From: Rhizobiaceae bacterium
Lineage (GTDB): Bacteria; Pseudomonadota; Alphaproteobacteria; Rhizobiales; Rhizobiaceae
Reading direction: 5' to 3'
Assembly: GCA_017644005.1 (NCBI GenBank)
Contig: JAEPMJ010000001.1
Location: 62,001 to 126,000 of the forward strand
Length of the DNA: 64,000 nucleotides
In this document: one piece after another, positions 1-6,332 of the stretch
Layout: the number at the start of each line of letters is the position of its first letter
Position numbering within the stretch: the stretch's first letter is position 1
Translations under genes and position numbers: made by a program
The notes under the pieces: model-generated
The model's database searches: none
Seen by the model: only the letters and a program-made list of their open reading frames with translations
What the model was told of the DNA's origin: nothing

Positions 1-566
1 AGCCTCCGCGACATGAACGGCGACAGAAGCCGGCCGTAACCTTCAGGCATCGAAACCGGATGCTGATCAACGCCAAAGGAGGCACGGAATTCGAACCAGT
101 GCGATACCAGCATCAGCACGGCGCGTTTCAGAAGGTCAGGCACGTCCGTCGCCGCCTCGCCGTAGCCGGCGGTGAAGTCGATTTCGATGCCGTTCAGCGT
201 GCGCAGGTCGCCGGGCACGGTCTCGAAATGAAGCCGCGCCGGACGCGAAAGCGCGTCAAGCTGATAGTCTGTCGCTGCGATCAGCGATGCCTCACCGTCC
301 GCACCGTATGCGGTCACCGCAGTCAGCACACGAATGGGCCCGCGGCGCAGCAGAACCAACCCGCTCGACGGCACGCCGTCGAGCACGAGCCGCCAGTCCT
401 GGTCGATCAGGGCGAGCCCGGTAGTCGCCTCCACCTCCTCGCGCGCCGCGCGGATCAGGCCATTGACCAGATCATCCTCGGAGCTGTGATCGATGCGCAG
501 CGCGGCCTTGGCGTCGGCGAGCGTCACCGGCTCCACATCGGGACCGGCAGTCCGGAAAAGCGTCAT
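1..566 (-). CDS. HK97 gp6-like head-tail connector (GTA g6 type), partial
   Basis: An open frame starts at ATG 566-564 with MTLFRTAGPDVEPVTLADAK and stays open to the left edge, so the C-terminal end is outside the window. It shows the acidic, helical start and the late conserved stretch LMLVSHWFEFRASF that are typical of gp6/phiE125 gp8-like connectors. In HK97-type heads and in RcGTA (g6) this protein joins the portal ring to the tail. It lies directly downstream of the capsid gene, as expected for that order, but 105 bases separate them and carry two GC-rich hairpins. The family assignment comes from position and sequence character. The exact subfamily is not resolved. Confidence 0.8.
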   Translation of the reverse strand, partial: MTLFRTAGPDVEPVTLADAKAALRIDHSSEDDLVNGLIRAAREEVEATTGLALIDQDWRLVLDGVPSSGLVLLRRGPIRVLTAVTAYGADGEASLIAATDYQLDALSRPARLHFETVPGDLRTLNGIEIDFTAGYGEAATDVPDLLKRAVLMLVSHWFEFRASFGVDQHPVSMPEGYGRLLSPFMSRR

Positions 567-595
567 GCATTCTCTCGTTATCGGGAAAGGAAGGG

Positions 596-665
596 GCGGC
601 CCCGGCGGGAGGGAAACCGGGGCCGCATCGGCACCAGCGCCGGCGGCAGGGGTGAACCGCCGGCG
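596..665 (-). promoter_or_regulatory. Two tandem GC-rich hairpins between capsid and connector genes
   Basis: Two perfect inverted repeats fill the capsid-connector gap. One has 10-bp arms at 596-605 and 617-626 with an 11-base loop. The other has 9-bp arms at 638-646 and 657-665 with a 10-base loop. On the transcribed strand the second arm pair is followed by a C/T-rich run, not a clean U tract, so a classic intrinsic terminator is not clear. An attenuator or mRNA-stabilising 3' end for the abundant capsid message is plausible (inference). Confidence 0.5.
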
Positions 666-671
666 ACGGCG

Positions 672-1928
672 TTACGCGGTGCCGAATTTGAGCAGTTTGA
701 TCGCGTCGAAGTCCTGCACGCCGCCTCCCACACGCTTGGTCACGTAGAAGAGCACATAGGGTTTGGCCGAATAGGGATCGCGCAGCACCCGCACGCCGGT
801 GCGGTCGACCACCAGATAGCCTCGGGCGAAATCGCCGAACGCAACGGGCGTCGTGTCGGAGCCGATGTCGGGCATATCCTCGGCCTCAACGACCGGGAAA
901 CCCATCAGCATGGCGCGGCTGCCGGGCGCGGCAGGCGGCATCCAGATATAGTTGCCCTGGTCGTCCTTCAGTTTGCGAAGGGCTGCCTGTGTCTTGCGGT
1001 TAAGCACCCAGTTCGCGTTCTGGCGGTAACCGGCCTTCAGCGCGTAGATCAGGTCGATCAGCACATCCGCCGGGTCCGACGCAGCGAAATCGCCGTCCAC
1101 GCCCGTCGCGACATAGCCGACATTGTCCCAGGACCAGCTCGTCTCGGCCACCTGCGTGTAGTCGAGGAAGCCCCTCGGCTTGTTCGTGCCATCGCCGGAA
1201 ATAAACGCTGCGCCTTCCTGCTCGGCAAACGCCACCTCGATCTCCGCCGCCAGCCACTGGTCGATGTCGACCACGCTGTCCTCCAGAAGCGTCGCGGTCG
1301 CCGCCGGCATGGCGTAAAGCTCCGCCGTCGGAAACTGCAGCTCGTCCAGCGTCGGCGTATTCGTCTGGGCGCGGGTCGCGGTTTCGGCGACCCAGCCGAC
1401 AGACGGCCCCGTGATCGCGAACGGCTTTTTCAACACGGCACCCGACACCTGCCGCACCGAGGCGATCGAGCGAATGGGCGACAGCGTGGAGAGCCTGCGA
1501 CCGATCTCGCGCTCCGTCTCGTCCGGCACCAGATAGCCGCCATCGGCCGGCGTGCCATACGACATCGCCTTCGCTTCAACCGAGCGCAGGCCGCGCTCCT
1601 CGCCCTTGCGCACATAGGCGTCGAATGCCTCATGATGCTCGAGTGCTACCGGCGAAAGATCGAAACCGCCATCGAGCCGTGGGCGCGAACGCTTCAGTAC
1701 CAAACGGTCGATGGCGCGCTTCTGTTCGTCGAGTGCGCGCGAGACGCGATCCACCTTGTCGGAGGTGATCACGTCCGCGCTCATGCGCGTTTCGATCTGC
1801 TGCAGGCGTTCGTCATTCGCCTCTTTGAAGCTCTCGAAAGAGGTCATGAAGGTATCGAAGGCGTCGTTCAGTTCCTGCGTGGTCGCGCTTTTGATTTCCG
1901 GCGCGCCGGCCGGGCTCAGCTCTTGCAT
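672..1928 (-). CDS. HK97-family major capsid protein (GTA g5 type)
   Basis: This 418-residue protein builds the icosahedral head shell. Residues 1 to about 100 are charged and helical (for example TFMTSFESFKEANDERLQQI), matching the N-terminal delta/scaffolding domain that the prohead protease removes. The rest fits the HK97 fold, with GDGTNKPRGFLDY, LIYALKAGYRQNANWVLNRK and a C-terminal GYLVVDRTGVRVLRDPYSAK region. The length is normal for RcGTA-like capsids. The start at 1928 has an AAGGAA ribosome site about nine bases upstream and lies one base after the protease stop, so the two genes are translationally linked. Confidence 0.95.
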   Translation of the reverse strand: MQELSPAGAPEIKSATTQELNDAFDTFMTSFESFKEANDERLQQIETRMSADVITSDKVDRVSRALDEQKRAIDRLVLKRSRPRLDGGFDLSPVALEHHEAFDAYVRKGEERGLRSVEAKAMSYGTPADGGYLVPDETEREIGRRLSTLSPIRSIASVRQVSGAVLKKPFAITGPSVGWVAETATRAQTNTPTLDELQFPTAELYAMPAATATLLEDSVVDIDQWLAAEIEVAFAEQEGAAFISGDGTNKPRGFLDYTQVAETSWSWDNVGYVATGVDGDFAASDPADVLIDLIYALKAGYRQNANWVLNRKTQAALRKLKDDQGNYIWMPPAAPGSRAMLMGFPVVEAEDMPDIGSDTTPVAFGDFARGYLVVDRTGVRVLRDPYSAKPYVLFYVTKRVGGGVQDFDAIKLLKFGTA

Positions 1929-1929
1929 G

Positions 1930-2523
1930 TCAGGTATTTCCTTTCGTTGAGCGGTCGTTCAGCATCCGCGTTGCGCGGCGGATGGAGGCCATCAGCCGGT
2001 CAGGGGCGAACTCTTGGGTTTGAGGTGTTTTGCTCCGGCGGCGGCTCTTCACTGAGTCCACCCGCGCCTCAGGCAGCATCGGGAAGGTGACGACCGAGAT
2101 TTCCCAGAGGTCCGCCTCCAGGATGCGCCGCACGCCGGACTTGGTTTCCTTGCGGGCACGCACGGTGCGAAAGCCGATCGACAGGCCGTCCAGCGCGCCG
2201 CCGCGCATCAGCGCATGGATGTCGCGCGCCTTAGCGGAGTCCAGAGCAAGCCGGCCGCGCACGAAGAGCCCGCGCGCATCCTCGCGCACCTCGCTCCACG
2301 AACCGATCGGCGCCGCAGGGTCATGCTGGAAAAGCATGCGGATGCCCGAAGCTCCCCGCTTCGCAAGCGATCTCGCAAATGCGCCGCGCTCCACGATATC
2401 GCGGCCGAGATCGACGCGCCCGAACAGGCTGGCATAGCCAGAGAACGATCCGTCGCTCTCAACATCGCCCAGCCGCAATTCCACGCGTTTGCGCTCGCCA
2501 GCCAGTATCTGCCGGTGACCCAT
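1930..2523 (-). CDS. HK97-family prohead protease (GTA g4 type)
   Basis: This 197-residue serine protease cleaves the capsid delta domain during head maturation. The family signature is visible: SGYASLFGRVDLGRDIVERG near the N-terminus, the active-site histidine in FQHDPAAPIG, the serine in DGLSIGFRT, and the conserved LWEISVVTFPM strand. The basic tail (KSRRRSKTPQ) is usual. ATG 2523 is preceded by GGAG at good spacing. It lies between the small membrane protein gene and the capsid gene, the standard order, and ends one base before the capsid start. Confidence 0.95.
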   Translation of the reverse strand: MGHRQILAGERKRVELRLGDVESDGSFSGYASLFGRVDLGRDIVERGAFARSLAKRGASGIRMLFQHDPAAPIGSWSEVREDARGLFVRGRLALDSAKARDIHALMRGGALDGLSIGFRTVRARKETKSGVRRILEADLWEISVVTFPMLPEARVDSVKSRRRSKTPQTQEFAPDRLMASIRRATRMLNDRSTKGNT

Positions 2524-2551
2524 TGTCTGTCTCCGAAATTTGAATTGAACG

Positions 2552-2860
2552 TCAGCTACGCCGAGGCTTGGTCAGCACTCGCATGATCAGGCCGAGCGCC
2601 CACCAGGCGCACAGGCTTGCCGCCGCGGAACCCATCAGCATCAGCTCTCCCGGCCCCAGCGCGCCGGTGATGCCGAGCTCGGCCGCGATCTTGAGGCCAG
2701 CCGTGCCACCGAAGACCAGCCCGCAGGCGACGCCGACCGCGAAGCGTATCGCGGCCTCACGGCGGTTATCGGGCAGCACATAAGCGAGCGAGATTGCAGA
2801 CCCCGCAATAGCTCCGCCGGCCTTTGCGAGCCACAGCCACAAGGTTTCGGTTTCGGTCAT
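2552..2860 (-). CDS. Small membrane protein of the GTA head cluster (DUF6107-like)
   Basis: This 102-residue protein has about three hydrophobic helices with glycine- and alanine-rich faces (AKAGGAIAGSAISLAYVL, AVGVACGLVFGGTAG, LMLMGSAAASLCAWWALGLI) and a basic C-terminus. Small membrane proteins of this kind sit between portal and prohead protease in rhizobial GTA clusters. The DUF6107 name is from memory and is not certain. A holin-like role is possible but not shown. It stands 28 bases upstream of the protease gene and directly after the inserted toxin-immunity block, so it marks the resumption of the canonical order. Confidence 0.65.
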   Translation of the reverse strand: MTETETLWLWLAKAGGAIAGSAISLAYVLPDNRREAAIRFAVGVACGLVFGGTAGLKIAAELGITGALGPGELMLMGSAAASLCAWWALGLIMRVLTKPRRS

Positions 2861-2871
2861 GGTCGGTTGTT

Positions 2872-3132
2872 TCAGTCGTGTTGTTCGCGGTCGAGTTGCA
2901 CCAAGAGGCCGGCAACCTGCCTCGCCCGCTCGCGGTTGGGTGCGAGACCCATCGGGTCCGCCTCGATCCTGATCAGATACGCTTCGATATCGCGGGCAGA
3001 TGAGCCGCTTGCGAGCAGCGCATGGAGACGCCCGGCATACGCATCGTACTCGTCATCAGCGCCCGGCTGACCGTTGATCCCGTTCGGGTCCCAATCGTTC
3101 AGCAGAACCTCGCGGACTTTCTCGTAGGTCAC
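2872..3132 (-). CDS. Small acidic protein, putative immunity protein
   Basis: This 86-residue helical, acidic protein begins MTYEKVREVLLNDWDPNGI and continues with GADDEYDAYAGRLHALLASG. That VREVLL..WDP...DEYD pattern recurs in small stand-alone bacterial proteins (DUF1871-like in my recollection), several of which sit beside toxins. It starts at GTG 3132, and its first bases overlap the stop of the preceding gene (GTGA), so the two are coupled. It lies behind an orphan toxin tip, which makes an immunity role likely but unproven. No transmembrane segment or signal peptide is seen. Confidence 0.6.
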   Translation of the reverse strand: MTYEKVREVLLNDWDPNGINGQPGADDEYDAYAGRLHALLASGSSARDIEAYLIRIEADPMGLAPNRERARQVAGLLVQLDREQHD

Positions 3133-3317
3133 TGGCCTGTATCGCCAGGATCGCGCAAATAGAGCTGGTTCTGGTCATCCAGATCCAGGATCTTGCCTTC
3201 GAAGCGACGATGGTCCGCCTCGCTGACCGCGAAGATGACCTGCCGCCCGAATGCCTCCTGGGCGCCGGCCACCACCGCCCGTTTTTTCCGATTGGCGATG
3301 AAATCCGATAGCGACAT
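3129..3317 (-). CDS. Small protein of the toxin-immunity block, unknown function
   Basis: This 62-residue protein has a basic N-terminus (MSLSDFIANRKKRAVVAGAQ) and an acidic second half (RRFEGKILDLDDQNQLYLRD). I do not recognise a family. An AAAGGA sequence lies very close to ATG 3317, so the start is not firm. The stop overlaps the GTG of the next gene. Its frame is the same as that of the upstream orphan toxin tip and of the second immunity gene, separated only by stop codons. It may be a second immunity or accessory subunit, or part of a decayed gene. Confidence 0.45.
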   Translation of the reverse strand: MSLSDFIANRKKRAVVAGAQEAFGRQVIFAVSEADHRRFEGKILDLDDQNQLYLRDPGDTGQ

Positions 3318-3377
3318 TTCCTTTGTCGGGGCTGGTTCCCAGCATGGAACCCCATCCGAAGCACCGCATTTCCATTC

Positions 3378-3515
3378 TTAGTCGTTTCGAGGATAGGCAG
3401 TAACAACCCGATATCCTCGGTCGGAACGTGGATCATGCCGAATGAGGACGCCCACGCGGAAGCGCACCCTGGTGCCGGTGTGATCTGAAAACTTCTGTGC
3501 GGTTCCCGTGGGTGC
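3378..3515 (-). pseudogene. Orphan C-terminal tip of a displaced polymorphic toxin
   Basis: Forty-five codons follow the stop of the upstream immunity gene in the same frame and end at TAA 3380-3378. They have no start codon or ribosome site. The peptide runs from APTGTAQKFSDHTGTRVRFR to GYRVVTAYPRND. The ending GY.V.TAYP is what I associate with the last strand of RNase-type (RNase A-like or BECR) contact-dependent toxin domains. Orphan toxin tips followed by their own immunity genes are a hallmark of polymorphic toxin loci. The similarity is judged by eye and the RNase class is tentative. Confidence 0.55.
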
Positions 3516-3878
3516 TCAGCCCCAACCGACAACCAAATTTTTCGGCCAGCGGGGATGGTCCACCCAAACGCGTGTTCGGGTCTCAGTATCTTCAACACCC
3601 GTTTTGAGTAGGACTTCGTCCCAGACCGTCGAAATAATCAACTTGCGGCCCGGCGTCTCGATCATTCCGTCGAACACAAGCTGCAATGCGTCCTCAACCT
3701 CGTCCGCCCTTCCCAGACTGAACTTCGTTTCACCGTCCACTTCCGGATAGGTTCCGACAGAAACACAGAACTTGTTAAAGCTGACCAGGCTTCCGTCGAT
3801 ATGTTCCGGTGGTTTGCTCGTCAGATTGTCCGAGATGAAGACTATCGAATTAACCGGCGCGAAGTTGGTACTATTCAC
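3516..3878 (-). CDS. Immunity-like protein, tandem paralogue 2
   Basis: This 120-residue acidic, beta-rich protein starts at GTG 3878 behind a strong AAGGGGGA ribosome site. It is clearly homologous to the gene just upstream: both share CVSV....EVDGE, FDG.IETP, ISTV, LLK..V.D..TR.RVW and end in V.GWG. The pattern of short strands ending in an aromatic C-terminus resembles small beta-sandwich immunity proteins such as ComJ, but that is only a resemblance. It probably protects against the nuclease-tailed toxin or a former variant of it. A role for the duplicate against toxin variants from relatives is inference. Confidence 0.7.
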   Translation of the reverse strand: MNSTNFAPVNSIVFISDNLTSKPPEHIDGSLVSFNKFCVSVGTYPEVDGETKFSLGRADEVEDALQLVFDGMIETPGRKLIISTVWDEVLLKTGVEDTETRTRVWVDHPRWPKNLVVGWG

Positions 3879-3988
3879 GAGAGTTCCCCCTTTTCAGCGA
3901 GGTCACGTGTCCGCCTTGCTTCTGGCCGCATGCCACACACTGGGGTGAGCGGAGGGTGCTGAACCAGCCCGTGACGGACGCTTCGCGC

Positions 3989-4354
3989 TCACCCCCAGCC
4001 GATCACGACCTTGTCGGCCCAAACGGGGTGATTTCGCCAAACCCGAATGCGTGTGGTCGCGTCCGGCACGTTCGCCTTCAATAGATGATCGCCCGGCACC
4101 GTTGAGATCACAACGACCTTGCTTGGTGTCTCGATCACCCCGTCGAATTCAGCATCCCAACCCGGTGACACATCTTCGGCAGGTCCCAACGTTAACTCAG
4201 CTTCACCATCGACCTCGTGTAGGCACGCGACCGAAACGCACGACGAGGTGAATTGAATCTTCTCATCTGTGAACGGATCAGGAGAACGCCCGCCTTTGAC
4301 GTCTTCCACAAAGATCAGGCCATTTTGAACGGCATGGCTAGTTGTCTGTTTCAT
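3989..4354 (-). CDS. Immunity-like protein, tandem paralogue 1
   Basis: This 121-residue acidic protein begins four bases after the stop of the nuclease-tailed toxin, which is where a cognate immunity gene is expected. It shares most of its second half with paralogue 2, including VDGE...LG.A..V, the FDGVIETPSKVVVISTV core and the RVWRNHPVWADKVVIGWG end. Codons look less GC-biased than those of the flanking head genes, a sign of transfer. No enzyme motif, signal peptide or membrane segment is present. The function is inferred from position and pairing, not from a recognised family. Confidence 0.75.
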   Translation of the reverse strand: MKQTTSHAVQNGLIFVEDVKGGRSPDPFTDEKIQFTSSCVSVACLHEVDGEAELTLGPAEDVSPGWDAEFDGVIETPSKVVVISTVPGDHLLKANVPDATTRIRVWRNHPVWADKVVIGWG

Positions 4355-4358
4355 CGAC

Positions 4359-5093
4359 CTATCTGTTTCTCAGGGCTCTCACTTTGCCACCTTGCCGATT
4401 GCTACACGTTACGCACTGAGGAAAGATGCGCTGCGCCCTGCCATCACGGATCAGGGCAGTTGGGTCTTGATGGTCGCGAACAAAGTCGCCGCTAGACGTA
4501 CCAGGCTCTGTCGTACCGCAAGTATGACATCCATATTTTCTTCCGATACGATTGTTTTCATGTTTCTCATTTGCGGTCCAGTTTCTGCCCGGACCTCGCG
4601 CCGGCTGTGATTCGACTGCATAAGGGCCGGGACCAATCCCCATTCTCTGAAGTTCGTAGTATCGGTCCTCTGCCTCGCGCCGCGCCGCTCTATTGGCTGC
4701 GATCTCCCCTTCGACTGTCTCGTATAGGCTCGGTCTCGGCTTCCAATTCGGTTCCAACCTCCGGACCCGACGAACGGCTGCCTGCATGCGCGCGTGACTG
4801 ATCTCCAGTCGCGTCGCCTGTTGGGGTGTTACATTGCGCCAGTTTCCCGCGACTCGACGCGGCGCGCCGCCTCTCGGACCGGGAGGACGGGCTTGCACAC
4901 GGATGATCTGTGCACCCCCATCCGTCCATTGGCCGCCGTCCGGGTGTCCGGCCGGCACACGCGGCTGGCTCGGCCAGTTCGGGTTGAATTTCAGAAATTC
5001 ACGTAGCCGGTCGGCTGCCAGATAAAAACGAACGAGGGCCGCGCTTGCGCCGAGCCGCGTTCCGGCGATTGTCGCCGCAGCCGCGGCGCTCAC
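4359..5093 (-). CDS. Putative polymorphic toxin with C-terminal HNH/zinc-ribbon nuclease-like domain, in the GTA head operon
   Basis: This 244-residue protein has three parts. Residues 1-40 are an Ala-rich helical start. A linker follows with the motif NPNWPSQPRVPAGHPDGGQW, which I recall from alphaproteobacterial proteins with variable C-termini. The last 65 residues contain KYGCHTCGTTEPGTSSGDF, then VRDHQDP, then FPQCVTCSNRQGG. The two CxxC pairs and the DH suggest a treble-clef HNH-type nuclease like those ending Rhs and other polymorphic toxins. The GTG start overlaps the portal TGA (GTGA), so it is coupled to the portal gene. Two immunity-like genes follow. Toxin activity and particle loading are inference. 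Confidence 0.75.
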   Translation of the reverse strand: MSAAAAATIAGTRLGASAALVRFYLAADRLREFLKFNPNWPSQPRVPAGHPDGGQWTDGGAQIIRVQARPPGPRGGAPRRVAGNWRNVTPQQATRLEISHARMQAAVRRVRRLEPNWKPRPSLYETVEGEIAANRAARREAEDRYYELQRMGIGPGPYAVESQPARGPGRNWTANEKHENNRIGRKYGCHTCGTTEPGTSSGDFVRDHQDPTALIRDGRAQRIFPQCVTCSNRQGGKVRALRNR

Positions 5094-6268
5094 TGGTCGC
5101 CGTCCCGCGCGCCATATCCCACCGCCTCGCGCTTCTCGTCGTCGGTCAGGAAGCCGGCACCCTCAAGCCGCGCCCACAGCGCGTCGCGCTCCGCCGACAG
5201 GCCCTCAATCCGGTCGATGTCGAGATCAAGCCGCAGCCCTTCGCCGAAGCGCGCGCCAAGCCAGGCGGTGAATTCGGCTGCCACACGCAGCGCCAGCGGC
5301 AATACGGTGAGGCGATAGAAGGCGCGGTTTGCCTCCTGATAGTTCGAATATGTGTTGTCGCCGGGAATGCCCAGCATCATCGGCGGCACACCGAAGGCGA
5401 GTGCAATGTCGCGGCTCGCGCCGTTGCGCGCCTCAACGAAGTCCATGTCCTTCGGCGTCAGGCCCATCGCCTTCCAGTCGAGCCCTCCCTCCAGAAGCAG
5501 CGGCCGGCCGGCGCGGGCTGCACCGGTGTATCCGTCCTCCAGCTCGGCCTTGAGCCGCGAAAACTGCTCTTCGGTCAGGTTGCCCCCATCCTTGGGGGCA
5601 TAGACCAGCGCGCCGGAGGGCCGCGCCGAATTGTCGAGCAGCGCCTTGTTCCAACGCCCCGCCGCATTGTGCAGGTCGAGCGCGGTGAGCGCGGCCTCGA
5701 TCGGCGGAAAGCCGTAGTGGTCGTCGAGCGGGTGGAACGTCGTCAGGTGCAGCGCGCCGCCTTCGCCCTCATTGCCGAGCGCAATCCGCCGTTTGGCGCT
5801 GCCCGTCCGGTATCCGAGCGCAGTCGGCCAGCCGTCCGCGTCGACCACCACCGTAACCCGGTCGGGCCGCAGCAAATGAAGCTCGCGCGCCTCCGCGCCG
5901 GCCTCGACCAGCTCGCAATAGGCATTCCCGGAAATCAGCAAATGCCCGTAGAGCGTCTCCATAAAGCTCGCGCCGGACTGACGCGCATTCGGCCGCGCCA
6001 GCAGTTCCAGAAACGGGTGCTCGTGCAGCTCCGACGCGCTCTCATAGAGCAGCCAGGGAACGGCGGAGGCTGCTTCAGAAATCAGCCGCACGCAGCGATG
6101 CGCGACCGGGTTGCGCATGAAGCCTTCCCGAGCCAGCGTGGCGTAATCGCGCCGCGTCCAGATCGCCTCGCCTTGCATGTGCAGCGCCACGAAACCCGGC
6201 GTTGCGTCCTTCTTTTCGGCAGCGGCAATCGTTCCGGGGCGCTTCGCCCAGGGCCAGTTAAATTGCAT
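5090..6268 (-). CDS. HK97-family phage portal protein (GTA g3 type)
   Basis: This 392-residue protein forms the dodecameric portal through which DNA enters the head. The family pattern is clear: FMRNPVAHRCVRLISEAASA, PWLLYE, HPFLELLARPN, the LLISGNAYCELV strand, LRPDRV, ALLDNSARPSG and FGVPPMMLGIPGDNTYSNYQ, followed by a long helical end with DLDIDRIEGL. Length and order match RcGTA g3. The terminase lies 64 bases upstream. The TGA stop overlaps the GTG of the toxin-like gene, which replaces the usual next gene of the cluster. Confidence 0.95.
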   Translation of the reverse strand: MQFNWPWAKRPGTIAAAEKKDATPGFVALHMQGEAIWTRRDYATLAREGFMRNPVAHRCVRLISEAASAVPWLLYESASELHEHPFLELLARPNARQSGASFMETLYGHLLISGNAYCELVEAGAEARELHLLRPDRVTVVVDADGWPTALGYRTGSAKRRIALGNEGEGGALHLTTFHPLDDHYGFPPIEAALTALDLHNAAGRWNKALLDNSARPSGALVYAPKDGGNLTEEQFSRLKAELEDGYTGAARAGRPLLLEGGLDWKAMGLTPKDMDFVEARNGASRDIALAFGVPPMMLGIPGDNTYSNYQEANRAFYRLTVLPLALRVAAEFTAWLGARFGEGLRLDLDIDRIEGLSAERDALWARLEGAGFLTDDEKREAVGYGARDGDQ

Positions 6269-6332
6269 TTCGGATGGTTCCTCGATTGAGACAGGAAGCA
6301 GGCCGACAATAGTCAGTTGGAAATTCGACTGC

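Noticed and set aside
60..2090. Long plus-strand open frame of 676 codons antisense to the connector, capsid and protease genes
   Set aside because: It reads against well-recognised head genes, is rich in Arg and His as expected for a GC-rich antisense shadow, and has no domain.
3056..3598. Minus-strand 180-codon frame spanning the toxin-tip region
   Set aside because: A different frame from the toxin tip. Its translation lacks any motif and runs through the coupled small genes.
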